This document shows, piece by piece, positions 31,721-45,289 of a stretch of 64,000 nt of DNA; position 1 is the first letter of the stretch; every line of letters begins with the position of its first letter. Made by a program: the position numbers and the translations under genes. The stretch comes from Owenia fusiformis (lineage: Eukaryota > Annelida > Polychaeta > Sabellida > Oweniidae). The notes beneath the pieces were generated by a model. The model searched no databases and was not told the DNA's origin. It saw only the letters and a program-made list of their open reading frames with translations. The stretch lies in contig CAIIXF020000009.1 of NCBI GenBank assembly GCA_903813345.2, positions 22,281,759-22,345,758 of the forward strand. Direction: 5' to 3'.

Positions 31721-34439
31721 TGCAAGCTCTCTTTTAAGAAGCGAAATCTAATTACCATAATGCATGGGGCTGGTAGACTGTTCAGTGCAACCAAAGTATG
31801 TCTCTGCTAAATTCGAAACTTCATAACTTTACATGCAAAGCTTGTGGTATATGATAATGAAGCTTTAATACTTCAGTTAACTGCAAGAGGAATAGTTAAA
31901 AAACAGATAGAAGTACATTTAGTGACTAGTTTTCCTGCTCGTACTCCAATAAATCTAGTGAGAATTTTTAGACCATAAAGATTGTGTGGCATCTAGTTCT
32001 TAGATCATTTTTGCCATGGGAAAAACAGTTTGCATAAGATGTAAATCCTCTAGTTATATCATATGGTCTGAGATTATTGAGATGCTATGTTAAAATCAGA
32101 GCATCTTGTGTTGCAATAAAGAAAGATTGCCTATGATCATTAATATTATTATACAAACATAATAAAAAACAAGTTTGATTTCATTTATTTGATGAATGCT
32201 GTAATGGCAATCATTATTGAAAGTGTCTCATTTCGATAGATTCCTATAGATTTTTTCTTTTTTCTTTCAATAATCCATGTGCACTGTACATGAATCATAA
32301 GTCTTGCTAAAATACTCTATACCCCCCCACCCCATACATGTACTTCACCTTGACAAGAGATTTTGAGAGTAAGTGAAGGTGAATGTGAAGTATACAGAGG
32401 GGGTATACAGTTAGTCTTGAGACGAGACTGATATCTTATCAAATACTGCAGTATTGGTAATATGGAAAGAGGTATGAATATTCAGTTAATTAATCCATAC
32501 AGTGTTGAGAGACAAGCAACAAAGTGATTGAGAAAATGACAGAAATCGAATAAACCTTGTATGAAACTGGAGAGGTTTGCATAGCTGTAGCTAATGTCAT
32601 AAAAAAGTTGAATTCATTGAGTAATTTCATATTTTCTATTGCGATGACTTCATCTTTTCAGAATTTCGTCCATTGATATCAATGGTGGAATTACTGATTT
32701 GCATTATGAAACATTCACTAATAAGTATAAAATTCAGCATTCGCTTAAGTGAGATAACATGGAAATAAAATTGACATGTTTTGCAGTACTTCAACATTAA
32801 TTCTATCCTATCTGTTGTCCAATTTTCCAACCTAACCATGTTTGAGAATGGGGAGAGAATGGGGTACAGGCCCATAGCCAGCTTTTGCAAAGGGGATTTA
32901 CATTTGACAACTTTGGCACTTGAAGGGCTCAAAATGGTAAAAAACTGCATAATTTTCAAAGAGTTTTTAATGCTCATTTAAGTCACATTTCAAATTTTAT
33001 TCCAATCAATGACATATATGAATCAATTTTATACTTTCCCACTAGAAGATATCCTTTCTGCTCTTGCCTTAAATATGTTTTAGTACAACAGGTAACTTCC
33101 ATTTCTAACTTTAGGCCTTCTAGTACCAAGTCATATACACAGAGCTTTGATGAGCACTTTATCTCATATAGTCACATCAAAGCATAGATACACACTCAAT
33201 CTCTTGAATTAATCCTTATTTATTGAATATGATGTTCGGACAAAATGCATTTTTTGCTCAATTTATCATGAAGTATAGCTGAGATATGAGTGATTATAGA
33301 CTAGTATAGATTTTCGTATAATCAATCGTATACCATACTGTGTAATAAGTAGTTTATAATGTGGAGGAATGACGTTCCTGTAAACAGAGAAGGAAGGCTA
33401 TCTCGCAAATAGACAATCTTTTCCCGCTATCCAAGCATGAAAATCTTCATTTCACACAAATATGATTCCATTAATGCTCGATATAATTTCTCTTTCAGCA
33501 CTCCGATAGTTTTCTGTATTTATTGTATTGTTTTGATATTGCTTGGATATTTTTATAGTTATTGCTCATTTCTCAAAGATATTTTGTTTTGAGGTGAATT
33601 GAAATTAGCCTTTTTTGGAAATTAGCCTCTTTTGGTTTGCCATTTTTATGTCTCCACCAGAAGTGATAAAATATTGTTTAAGTCTCCCAACTTTTTTGTG
33701 GACAGTGTTTGGTATTCTTCATTCAGTGGTTAGTGCTTGGTGGTTGGCATCAGTAACAAATGGCAAGTGGTGCCATTATTCGTATTAATATTAATCTAAT
33801 TTGTGATTTCTCTTGAAATTATAAAATTCTGTTCTTTGTAATCAACTGCATGTATTAACCAACATCTCCACACTATTAAAAAAAATTTGGCAGTTCATTA
33901 AAATGGCAGCAAAGAGAAAACCCAGAAAAGAGTGTAAATCTTGAAGCAATATTTCCAGAAATCAGGTGCCAGTGTTTCCTCTACAATTCTAATTTTATGT
34001 TCTGAAGGAAGAATTGAGATATCTGATCACAAACAAAAAAGTTATTGAAGATTTAAAATGCAGAAATGTCTTATATTATCATATAGATTAGTACTATCTA
34101 TTATACCTGTAATTTATACTTTCATTTCTATCCATATTAAAATGCTTTACTCTTAAGTGACCTAGAATGGTTTTTACCTGAAAAAAATATAAAATTAATC
34201 TATATTAGGTTTAGGTCTATTTCCATATATTTTGGCAGTCATGCAATGTACTTAATGCAGATATTTATTAATGTGTGACTAATATATGAAGTAGCTCTGT
34301 AAGGAGAATACCTACTCTAAAACATATATCTATGATATTAGTATGATATGATTGTATCATTTTATATTTAAGGGGACATTTTGATGAGAGTGACTACTGT
34401 TTCAAGCAACATCAATTTAGTATGTGATACATATTTATA
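31721..34439. other. PKC intron 3 segment with scattered repeat fragments
   Basis: Contains a fragment with ctctcttttaagaag near 31733, a member of the aggcccatagccag family at 32868-32985 and a decayed gtcaccacc-family piece at 33650-33775. The rest is AT-rich with no recognised exon. Confidence 0.45.
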
Positions 34440-35767
34440 CAGTAAAACCTGTTTATATTGAAAATGTTTTTTTTCCTGAGAAAAACGGTGTTCAGAGTAG
34501 GTAGATGTTCACTACAGAGAGGGTAATTTATACATGCTGAGGAATGGTGTTTACTTAAGCTACGTTCACACCAACGGCGCTTCGATGGCACTTTAAAGCG
34601 GCTTGTAAAGTGGCACCAAAGCGTAGCAAAGCTTGATTAAAGCGTCGGGGTCGTAATAGGTCGTAATAGGTCGTAGAAAAGCTAAAAAAACGTAACAAAG
34701 CTCAGCAAAGCTTGACCCAAAGCGTAGGAAAGCTTAACAGAGCTTGGTTCAAAGCGGGGACACCAGTCTCTTCACGGTCTGTTACCACTTTACACGCTTC
34801 GTTAAGATGTCTCAAGATTTGTTACGATCTGGCATGAAGATCTGACACGAGGGCAGACGCTTTCATCAATATCTGATACTCTTTATTACGCTTTCATGAA
34901 GGACCCTCAAGCTTTCCAACAAATTGAGACACTTACATCAAGAATTTAAACGATTTGTTAGGCTTTGTTACGCTTGACAAGCTTCCTCATGTTCTCTCAC
35001 GCTCTTTCACGCCGTGCGTCAAACATCATGTCTTATTCAGATAGGTCATGCTCTGGTCCAATTTCTGGATCTTGTTGGTCTGCCATCGTGTTCTCGAGTC
35101 AAAGATGCAATGGTTTTATGGATCTACTGCATCTTTATATAGTCATTGGATCAAAAGCGGCATGAAATCGTCGATCTCGACATTTTCCAATGCGTGACAG
35201 AGCTTTACAGAGCGTAACAATGCAAAACAGAGCTTGGCAATCGTATCAGAGCCTGATTTAAAGCGTCATAATCGCATCAAAGCGTAATAATGCTTATCAA
35301 AGCTTATCAAAGCGTGATTTCAAGCGTAACAAAGCCTGGTCAAAGCGTGAGGAACCTATCAGAGCTATGTTAAGCTTTCCTACGCTTTGGATCAAGCTTT
35401 TCTGAGCTTTGTTACGGTTTGTTAAGCTTTGATATGCTCTCGGCGCTTAATCGATTCGTAACAGAGCGCCCAAAATTTTTAAAAAGTTTAACATTTTTTG
35501 GCGCTCTTGCCGAATATCCCGCTTTACTCTGAGCTTTTCTACGACCTATTACGACCCCGACGCTTTACTCAAGCTTTGTTACGCTTTGGTGCCGCTTTAC
35601 AAGCCGCTTTAAAGCGCCATCAAAGCGCCGTTGGTATGAAGAAAAATGACAAAAATGACGGCGCTTTGCTCGCCGATTTAAAGCGTGGCATTCGCCGTTG
35701 GTGTGAACGTACCTTTAGAGACAGGTGTTCACTTAGAGAGAGGTGTTCATTAAGACAGGTTTTACTG
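34440..35767 (+). mobile_element. Pogo-like MITE split by a later insertion
   Basis: The ends cagtaaaacctgtttatatt (34440) and gacaggttttactg (ending 35767) are inverted repeats flanked by TA (34438-34439, 35768-35769). Intact copies in this window are 150-180 bp, yet this one spans 1.33 kb because a fold-back element of about 1.15 kb sits inside. CAGT...AACCT ends with TA duplication are typical of pogo/Tigger-type elements. Confidence 0.85.
34561..35711. mobile_element. Self-similar fold-back element inserted in the pogo-like MITE
   Basis: The ends tacgttcacaccaacggcg and cgccgttggtgtgaacgta are exact inverted repeats of 19 bp. Further inward, caaagcgtagcaaagcttg and ggtcgtaataggtcgtag are mirrored. 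The interior is packed with variants of aaagcgtaacaaagctt in one half and aagctttgttacgcttt in the other, so almost any part can pair with any other. Flanks cttaag and ctttag could be a 6-bp duplication with one mismatch. There is no transposase; the long frame at 35498-35938 follows the repeats and is not a gene. Confidence 0.85.
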
Positions 35768-35769
35768 TA

Positions 35770-37402
35770 TGTGATGCATAGATTATTTATAAAAGTGAGA
35801 CACATTATAATCAGATTATATCACCCATATATAATAAAAGGACATTCTATATCCTCACTGGTAATAAAGTATAGTATTTGTAATAAATTCAAGCCTTGGC
35901 TTTTATTATTTAGGGTTGTTGCTAAGGTAAACACTTAATACAAATCAATAAAATTCAGGGTTCTTTATAATATATTGTTCACTTATAGACTGATTATGCA
36001 GAGTCAGCCTCGCTTGTAATGGGCATCCTTGGGGAATCATTTAGCTAATCACTTATTCTTAGAGAGCTGATACGGGTGTTGATTAGTACTGTAACCATTA
36101 TAGATTGCAAAGTGTTATAAGTTCGATCTTGTAAGCTATAGTACATAAAAATATATACTTAGTATCACTTTTCAAAGAGAGTTCGATGACTTCAAGGTAT
36201 GATAGAATAGGGCATAACATGACTCTCTGCCTAATTTTTTGAGCTCATATAATTTCTTCACCTTCATTCATTTACCAGTTGGTTTTCAATCACTATGAAA
36301 ACACTATACCTTCGTAATCCAAGATGTCATTCCTTGTCATGTCTATTTTCTAAAGATCCCCATTGTACATACTTTATTTGAGGAAAAGTAGTACAATATT
36401 TTGTTCATTTCTCTGTTAATTTGATGGCATTTTTTAAGGAACATTTTACAATCTGATACTCATAACATCTTTCTGTTTCACTAGAAACTTGGCTGAAAAA
36501 ATGAGATGTCCTGGTTTACCATGAAGGTAATTTCACATATTTGTGGCAAATTGTGAACTTAAAATAAAATAACTAAACTAATTGATAACTTACCAGAGAT
36601 CATTTTGGAGATATTTCATTTATTTGAGATGGTAAAGAATTATATTTATAGGTGAATTGTACATCTTCCTTGCAATTTTTTCTTGCTTTAAATAACATGA
36701 CTTAATGGCAGAATCAGATCTATAGGGGCCGACAAAATTGCAAGAAACATGTACAATTGACATACCAATATATTCCTTACATACAATCTCCAATAACATC
36801 CAAAAGATCTGCAATTTTTTTTTTATAAATTGGTGAGGTTATTCTAAGTGCTAAAGTGGCTAAAAATGTTTGAATTCTTCCAAATAAAATAAAAACCATA
36901 AAAATCGTAACCATAATTATAAAAAAAGATAATACATTATTGTAAAATTCTTTTGTTTTCCTGGAGTAAATTGTCCTCTTTGGTGATTTGTAGAAAATCT
37001 ATGACAAGCAATAATATGATGCAAACACAGTCTAAAATAGAAACGATTTTTGTTTCGCTTGCTCGCTATATCTGATTCTCTCTTTAACTGTACTGTAATT
37101 CAATTTCAATCAGTAATAAAGTAAATCTAAAATTATTGATCCAACTTTTCACATTTATCTCTGATTTCATATGCTGTTCTCATGTTACTTTTATTAGTAG
37201 AGAAATATTGGTATTGGTGGTAGAATTATGGAATTTTGATGATGTTGCCAGGGTTACGCATCCAGTTATCTAGTCATGCAGGTGGTGGATTATAGACACA
37301 GGAGATTGGGGTGTCTCATAAGCTATAGCAGAAGATGTGATGTTATTTAACTTTCTTTAATTGTAGTTTGACACAAAATACAAACATAAATCAAAAGCAC
37401 AT
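35770..37402. other. PKC intron 3 segment, no recognised feature
   Basis: AT-rich intronic sequence without a recognisable exon, RNA gene or transposon. Confidence 0.4.
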
Positions 37403-37485
37403 GTACCCTTTGTGCAGAGACTAGTGATAAATTATGAAGACAAAGCTCTCTTTTAAGAAGCAAAGTCAAATGAGGGTAGGGTATC
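37403..37485 (+). mobile_element. Short MITE-like repeat (gtacccttt ends), copy 1
   Basis: Shares ttataaattatgaagNcNaagctctcttttaagaag-type order (in two blocks) with 45982-46068. The ends ggtaccctttg and caaagggtacc are inverted in the better preserved copy. Partial relatives lie near 31140, 31733 and, inverted, 55013. It is about 85 bp, with no coding capacity. Confidence 0.65.
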
Positions 37486-37660
37486 ACATAGGGTAAATCA
37501 TATGTCCCACCCAAGACAATGAAATATGACATAGAGAAGTGATCTGCCTGTTTCTCTGTCTATTCATTTATACGCATAGGGTAAATCATATGTCCCACCC
37601 AAGACGATGAGTTGGGGCATATGCCTGTTTCTCTATCTATTCATTTATCTATCCATGCTG
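37477..37660 (+). repeat. Tandem duplication of about 85 bp
   Basis: catagggtaaatcatatgtc followed by ccacccaagac occurs at about 37487 and 37576, and ctgcctgtttctct with ctattcatttat follows each. The two copies differ by a few substitutions and one short gap. Confidence 0.8.
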
Positions 37661-38262
37661 CAGAAGGAATTTCCAAAATGGCGCCTAATTCAAATACCAG
37701 TAGTTAGGTTTATTAACATTGAATATGTTCATGATGCCTAATTATTTTTGAATAGCGATGATTTTTGATTGATAACGGTTGTTGAGTGACAATGATATTT
37801 GATTGACAGTGATTTCGATTGACAATAATTGTTGATCATTTTAAGTTTTAGAGGTGTTTACTTTAAGGCAATGGCCTCAAGAGACTAAGCTGAGACCCCA
37901 AACTAATCAATATTTCCACATTCTATCCCATTTGCATTAACTGCAAACAATAAAACTTCCATTTGTAGAGCATTACTTCCATTTCACCATAGATATATTG
38001 ACTGCAGTATAAAATGTCTATGTTAACTTCTGGATCATTCCTCATATTGATGAAATAAATCAATGCAACAGCAACTCAAAGATATTGAAATAATTGAACT
38101 CCAATTTATGATAGGTAGACTATTTAAGCCTTTGAAGGCTCAGGTACCTATATGTATTGATTTTATATATATTATTAAAGTAGATGAGATACTGAAATAA
38201 ATAAATACTTACTTACCCGTATTTTATATCAGGGATGATAAAATTGCAAGCATTATGGGGGT

Positions 38263-38415
38263 AAACCTCCAGGCCCGTAGCCAGGATTTGCCAAGAGGGG
38301 GTTTACTTTTGACAACTTTGAATCATCATCATTTGCTCATAATGATGAAAATCTGCATGATTTTGAAAGAATTTTTGGCCAAAGGTGAACCCCCCTACCC
38401 TCCCTCAATGGGCCT
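38263..38415 (+). repeat. aggccc-tagccagg dispersed repeat, copy 1
   Basis: caggcccgtagccaggattt, then a ggtttacttttgacaacttt block, catgattttgaaagaatttt and a C-rich end. Related copies are at 32868-32985, 44131-44339 and 51918-52110. The fullest copy (44131-44339) has roughly inverted ends, aggcccctagccag and ctggctacaggcct, suggesting a MITE. No coding potential. Confidence 0.75.
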
Positions 38416-38976
38416 GATCTCAATCCATGTGATAGAGACTGGTCCTGCAATTTCACATTGTTGTATAATGACATCACTCTATGCCTTGATATCAAAGTCA
38501 TAATTTTCCATTGAAAAAGGTATTTTAAACACCATATAATATGTCTCATATTTAATAAAAATGTTATTCAAAGAATACTTTTACTTATAAATCATTCACT
38601 TCCTTATACTAATATATCTTTAATATAGCATAGTATATCATATTTGTTATCAACTTTTAACAATATGATTTCCATATTTAGACATCATTTTTAGAAACTG
38701 ACATCCAGTTGAAGATAATAAACGCATCAACTTTTCAAAATAATAAATTGAGAAAATAATCCTGAACTTTCATCTTGCATATTAAGATTTTAGACTGAAG
38801 GAAATTGCTTGATTTATCATTATGTCATTTTTAGACAACATTGAGATATTGACTTTGTTTATTAAAACCTCTACGTTTTAAGCTTGTCTCCTAGGCTTTC
38901 TCAGACATAAGGTTACATAGAAAAATCCCATCATATTTCGTATGTAAGTAACAATAGATTTAATAGTTTGAGCATA

Positions 38977-39159
38977 CAGTAAAACCTGTCTTAGTGAACA
39001 TCTCTCTCTAGTCAATACCTGTGTTCAGTGAACACTACTTTAACACACATTTTACATTAACATATATATAAAATCCCCTCTTTGTACTGAACACCTACCT
39101 ACTATACAATGAACACTTTTTATGGCTCCATAGGTGTTCACTACATACAGGTTTTACTA
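38977..39159 (+). mobile_element. Pogo-like MITE, intact copy (183 bp)
   Basis: Starts cagtaaaacctgtcttagtg and ends cataccaggttttacta-like (acaggttttacta), with TA on both sides (38975-38976, 39160-39161). The interior repeats gtgttcactNNN motifs in both orientations, typical of the family here. Confidence 0.85.
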
Positions 39160-40006
39160 TACTTACAAAAGTGGCTGTTTGATTGGTGGTCACTGCATTC
39201 ATGGAAGTTAAGAATTTTTTCAACTGTGACCATACTTTGAAGTCACAATTTGTGCTTAAATGAGCAATATGAGCATATTTTATTCTATTGGTGATCATAA
39301 TCTGAGAACGGTGACTTATAGGCAGATTATGGCGAAAATCAAACTTGAGTGTGTAATTAAGTCCTGAGCATCTGTTTGAAGATCATATTATGTTTGTCAA
39401 ATGGGATTTACATTATTAGACTGGAAGTTTGTGATAACATTTTCATTGATGGAACACAAATTGCTTGCTTCTAGCCTTATATTTGAGCAACCCCCCAAAG
39501 GTGTTCTATTTACATAGGTTTTGCTGTATATAAAATTTAAAAGTAGATATATGTTTTATGAATGGAAATGGATGTGGATGTCACCTCAGATTATGGCTCT
39601 TGGGAACACCTTTGAAGATATGTTCTATTAATTAACAGAATGATGTCATTTTAATCAGAGACAGTTAGTAATAGAATTTTGTGTGCTAACTTAGCATCTG
39701 GAATATTATATGATTTGAAAGATGCGGTTACCAAAGATGCATGGGTACTTTAATTGAACAAAATAATTGCCGTTATTATTCATCATTTGTTGATTGTCTG
39801 GCAAGGAAGGGAAATATTGAAAAAAACAATTTAAGTAAAATTGATATTGGGATATTTGATGTCATTTAATTTGTGTTCATCTAATCATAGAATGAAAAAG
39901 AAGTTAATGAAAACACAGAATGAAATCCTGTGAAAAAAGAAATATTACTGTAAAAAGAAAAAGATTACAATGAGTACCTAAGTCTATAGATTCACTTGAT
40001 CTGATA

Positions 40007-40168
40007 CAGTAAAACCTGTGTATATTGAACATGTTTTTGCCAAGAAAAAAACAGTCAGTGTTGGTAGGTGTTTACAATAGAGAGGGTAGCTTATACAAAA
40101 GTCAGTAGAGAATGTGTAGAGGAAGGGTGTCACCTCGAGACAGGTGTTCACTATGACAGATTTTACTG
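40007..40168 (+). mobile_element. Pogo-like MITE, intact copy (162 bp)
   Basis: Starts cagtaaaacctgtgtatatt and ends caggtgttcactatgacaga then ttttactg, with TA flanks (40005-40006, 40169-40170). It is close to the split copy at 34440 in its interior (gagagggtagcttatacaaa against gagagggtaatttatacatg). Confidence 0.88.
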
Positions 40169-40170
40169 TA

Positions 40171-42005
40171 CATGTATATATTAAGCAGTATATTCACAAT
40201 TGACAATTCACAATTTAGTTTGAAGACAATTTTTTCAAGGTTCCACCGAAAGGATTATAGGAATATAAAGGCCTACTAATGGTGGCTGTCAGATATTCAT
40301 ACTCCATGGATTACTAGAATTGAAGCTAGCATTAGATACTAATAAATAATATAGAATAGCCTTTGTAGATAAACTAGTTTTTGTAATATTCAATATGTTG
40401 TGTGGTTTTGCCTCTGTGTATCCTTGAATACAGCTCATTTAGATAAATCATAACTTTATGTTTTATTTTCTATGTGTGGGGAAGATTTATCTTTTAATGA
40501 ATAATGTATTGAAAAGTGTGTTCGATAACTGGTATTATTAAAGGAAACTCTGCCGTTTATCTTCTTGTGTTAAAGTACATGGGCCAACATGATAATCTAT
40601 GATGTAATGTAACATGGTTCTTATATTTTGAGAGATATGAATATTCTATACCTTATGCCACCATTTCACAAAAATAAATTTGCTTGGTCTAGAATTTTAT
40701 TTCTGCAGGTTGATTATTTTTCAGCATCGACCGTATCTAGAACATTAATGTCTGGGTAAATGCGGTGCGTTTACTAATTAGCAATTGCTAAGTGAATTTC
40801 TGTAGAAAAATTTGTCCAGCGTAGTCACTCTATTATTCTGGCACCGTTCAGCTCTCACTTGGCCATTAGTTGATGAGGCTAAGGTAGTAATGTATATCAC
40901 TATAGAGAAGTGCAAATAACAATGACAACTGGAATTACTTTGTTTACTCTGAAGAGGATTAGGAGAGGATCAATGTATTTAAGCAGAGCCAGAGCTGATT
41001 TACATATTTCCTTCATTTAGGTGATATCAGCTCTTCAAATAAAAGACCCATGAATTTTTTGTCTCCCTTTTTGAAGAGCCGGCATATAAATTGCCAAATT
41101 AAATTGAGCTGGGTATACATATACGGATGCTCGTTAATTCTCTGTTTCGCTAAAACATGGAACAATTCATGGCTGAGAAAAAAAGATCTTTTAGCTTATC
41201 GTGATGACACCTACATGGTCGCAGTGACCTTCACGTATCTTACACCTGTATCCATGTTTTTCGAAAGGCTCACATACCACATACCAATCAGCATGCAATA
41301 AAGGGAAACATGCATGAACTAATCCTACCAGATTAGAACCTAAATGTCATCCTTAGAAATACTGAATCCGAGAGATAGTTAAAGGTTGTATATAACTATT
41401 CAAGTGATTTTCACTCCTTTTCAAAGCCTTAATGTTAATACAGCATGTTGCTGTGAACATATAATACTGAATTTTAAATACAGATCTAAAGTTTCATTCA
41501 ATGTAAGGAAAACATAAATTGATAACATATTGACGGAGTGGGAGCTGTTACAATGACCCCTACTTTTAACAATTTTAAGAAACTTTTCATCCAGTGTAGT
41601 TAATGAGGGACAGCTTTTAAATAATAACAATAACATTGCTGTTTTTGAGCTTATTTTTTGAAAGTGTTTTACGCTAATTTTATCATATATTTGTATTAGT
41701 AATAATATAAAGGAGGAATGGATTGCAATATGATAAAACGCTAGCCAAGTATAAATAAAAATATGAAATAATTTGGAGAATCCACTAACAGTTTTTGGGT
41801 TTCTCCAAAGTAATCGTCATTAGGAAATGACGTCACATTATATTGAATTTCAACAAGAGCAGGCTATGAATATTTAAGGTCATCAATATACGTTGGATGG
41901 TATGGAGACATTCATAGAGACCCTTGTTTTAGGGAATTCCTAACAATGGCCAAATACTTTCACTTTTGTTATTAGAACATTGATCAGAAAGCGAAAGTGT
42001 ATTTA
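40171..42005. other. PKC intron 3 segment, no recognised feature
   Basis: AT-rich intronic sequence. The frame at 41050-41301 was examined and shows no recognisable domain. Confidence 0.4.
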
Positions 42006-42920
42006 CAGGGTGTTCAAAAAAAATGCAACCCAAAGAAATCGCAATATCTTGGAAAATAGTAATCAAATTATGTTCATATTTCCAGGAAAGAAAGAAGAGA
42101 CTGTGTATGTATAGCCCCTGTTGTTAGTTAGTTGTAAAACATGATATCTTGGACACTTTCTCAAAAGACAGTTGTACTAGCAAAATATGAAAAACGTGAA
42201 TGGAAAATCACTATATCTTGGAAAATATTAATTCAATTATGTTTATTTTTCAGGAAAAGAAAGAAGAGACTGTGTATGTATAGCTCCTGTTGTCAGTAAG
42301 TTATAAAACATGATGCCTTGGACACCTGCTTAAATGACAGTTGTACTAGGAAAATATGAAAACACAGTCAGAGGTGACTGCCATAGCAATAAAACCAAAT
42401 AACTTTCTAACCATGGTATTTTGGCACTTCGGATTTGGCACAAATTATCCTCATTCAATGTGTAGTGAATTTGTGGAGTTTCATCAAAATCACTCCAGGG
42501 ACTTTATAGTCATGGTCAAAATGGCTTCTTAAGTCTCCCTGAACCAGGGCGTTTGACTGCGATTTGAAAGCATTTCAACCATAACTGTAAAGTCCCTGAA
42601 GTGATTTTGATTTCACTCTACATATTTACCATACAATGAATGAAGATGATTTGTGCCAAATTTGAAGAGCCGAACACTATGGTTAGGAAGTTATTTAATT
42701 TCTTCGCGGTTGCTGTCACCCCTGACTGTGTTTTTCGTATTTTCCTCGTACAGCTGTCTTTTGAGCAGGTGTCCAAGGCATCATGTTTTACAACTAACCA
42801 TTTACAGGAGCTGTTCATACACATTCTCTTCTTTATTTCCTGAAAATATGAACATAATTGAACCAGTATTTTTCAAGATATAGCAATTTATTTGGGTTGC
42901 GTTTTTTTTTGAACACCCTG
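42006..42920. mobile_element. 915-bp mariner-type fold-back element with TA TSD
   Basis: Ends cagggtgttcaaaaaaaatg and the inverse ttttgaacaccctg are flanked by TA (42004-42005, 42921-42922). The arms pair almost to the centre. The left arm also has an internal direct duplication of about 190 bp (gaagagactgtgtatgtata at about 42094 and 42261). Frames opened on both strands at 42618-42883 are mirror products of the palindrome, not genes. Confidence 0.88.
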
Positions 42921-42922
42921 TA

Positions 42923-44130
42923 TTTGCATTTAATTGAAGAAAAGGAATCTAATTGATGATATTCTTCAAAAACTCATTTTTATTATTTTCTAAGCCCTTA
43001 ATAGTCCTTTAAACCAGTTTACACTGTATTTAGAAAATGAATTCATACATACTGCCAGCCTATATTTGGTAAATGTTACCGTTTGTGATAAATGTTTTCT
43101 CATGGTGATAGATACATACATCCAACTTCAGCATTAATCATTCCAGACACATAGATCTCACCATCCTTTAATACACCTACCCATGTACTAACTCACAGTT
43201 CTGGTCAGATTCAAGAAAGAATCAATATGTTTCATGAAATATTTTAACAACACATTTTTGTGCAGTGTATATTGCTATTTTTATTTCTGTTTACCTTTGT
43301 TTGTTTTTATTTCTGTTTTTCAATTGTTTTTTGTTTTGTTTTGTTTTTGCATTGTTTGTTTATTTGTTCTGTGATGTCACAATGAAATATGAGCATCAGT
43401 ATATGTTTATACCTGTACATTTACGGAGTAATAATCTTATTTGTCAAATTGATTTGTGATATTTATTATACTGAGTATATATTATATGATGTTAGCACAT
43501 GTATTAACATTATAAAAAAATATCTAATAAGCTGAGGTTGATTAGACACATTCCACTTGGAGGTATAATTGCACTATATCACTGTGCTATATGCTGCATT
43601 ATAGACTTTCAAGAGATTTATTGTCATTTTATGTACGCCCCCCAGTTATGAACTGTGTCTTAAATTATGAATATGTAAAACAAAGACAATTTAATCTTGA
43701 ATCTTGGATTAATGAATATTCATAAATCATCACATATAATTCTATTGTAAATATTAATAGAATATTCGCACTTTATTTCACCTTTGCTGGTTTGTATTTG
43801 TTAATAGTATGCATGCTGAATTTGTCACGACCCATATTGTGACACAAAGTCATTGATTTTTACAACATAAAATTCTAATAGGGGAGAAGGTGATGCTAAA
43901 TCAACTAAATTATGATTGAAATTCAGATATGTATGATTCATACAATTTTTCAAGGTCTTCAATGCGTCAATTAGGGTTACACCTTGCAGTTCATATTTTT
44001 CATATTATACCAGCATAAGTGCATATTTAGCTAAAATATGGTATATCTTAGTTCAGCTATTTTGTGTATAGTTCAGCTATAATATTCTATAGCTCAGTTC
44101 AACTGTATTTTAGCTCTTCAAACATATTTT
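42923..44130. other. PKC intron 3 segment, low-complexity T-rich part
   Basis: A T-rich stretch at 43265-43370 opens a hydrophobic frame that is a composition artefact. No exon or transposon was recognised. Confidence 0.4.
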
Positions 44131-44339
44131 ACAGGCCCCTAGCCAGGATTTGCCAAGGGGGGTTCACCGTTTGAAAAATTCCAGGTGGGGTTCACTTGTG
44201 ACAATTTTGGTCCAAAAATGGCCAAAATCACTTTAAAATTGCTCAGAATGGTGAAAAACTGCATGATTTTGAAAGTTTTTTTGGCCGGGGGGGGGGTTCA
44301 AACCCATCAACCCCCCCCTGGCTACTGGCTACAGGCCTC
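44131..44339 (+). repeat. aggccc-tagccagg dispersed repeat, fullest copy
   Basis: Begins acaggcccctagccaggatt and ends cctggctactggctacaggc, which are imperfect inverted ends. The middle has gattttgaaagtttttttgg followed by a run of nine or more G. Reference copy for the family at 32868, 38263 and 51918. Confidence 0.75.
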
Positions 44340-45289
44340 TTTTACTAAGCTATAATGCATTGTAGGCCAGATAATAGTAATGCATTTTACCTGAGCTATA
44401 GGGCATTTAATGCATTTTAGATCAGCTAAACTTGAGCTTCTTACATTTAACTGATCAATAATGCATATTTACCTGATTTATATTGCATATTAACATCGAG
44501 ACCAGCTATTCTGTAGAATACAATTAAGCAAATGTAGGGTGTATATCTAACTAAAGGTTACATGAACATGCTCTTCATACTTGTGAATTTTCTAATTTCC
44601 TATCATGTGAGATCAGAGTACCTGAGCCTGGCTTGTGTTTTCTTTTGGTTCTCTTGGCATTTAAGCCTTGATTCAGCTAGCTATTTTAAAGTTAGCGTCA
44701 GCTTGAGGTCTACCTTTCAGAAGCTCTCTATCTTGCTTCTATACATTTTAATTAGAAGACTGTGTTGTGATTTATGCCTCAATATTTTGTGTTTTATTAG
44801 ATCACAGCCTTAAGCTCTTTACGCAATAATCGTTGTAGTCTGAGATCTTCCTACTGTCTCGGGAATCTGTTTAAATCTGAATATTTCACCAACAGATGGC
44901 TCTTTTTTCTTAATAGTTGTTACTTATGAATTATGAAAACATGGGAAGGATTGAAAAGTAGGGATGTAGCTGGTCATCATCCCCTTGCATCCCCCCACCC
45001 CCTTCCCTTTCCCTGCACTGAGATTGTGTTGTCTGTCAAATAAGAAATCCCAGTCCCCCCTCCCTCTTTAAATGGTTTACATTACAGATGATACATATAA
45101 TTAAATGTCAGGCTAATCTACAATGGCGTAAAAGTATAAACAGCTTGCTGCAAATTGGTACGGACTTGTTGAAGTTCTGTTTGATAGTTTAGGTAAACTT
45201 ATAGCTTTAGGTAGTTAACAGCTTAACAAGGTCAACAATTAACCTTTACATTTACTTTTATTGTACACCTGTGATTGTTAGGAGCTTGA

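Noticed and set aside
32636-32977. 113-codon minus-strand frame
   Set aside because: It overlaps a copy of the aggccc-tagccagg dispersed repeat and has no recognisable domain.
35498-35938. Open frame of 146 codons (+)
   Set aside because: It runs through the self-similar inverted repeat of the fold-back element and its flank; the open frame follows from repeat composition and shows no domain.
41050-41301. Possible exon with 83 codons
   Set aside because: No domain, no good splice sites at suitable positions, composition like the surrounding intron.
42618-42883. Overlapping frames on both strands
   Set aside because: Mirror frames of a palindromic element; no conserved motifs.
43265-43459. 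Hydrophobic frame rich in Phe/Leu
   Set aside because: Product of a T-rich low-complexity stretch, not a membrane protein gene.
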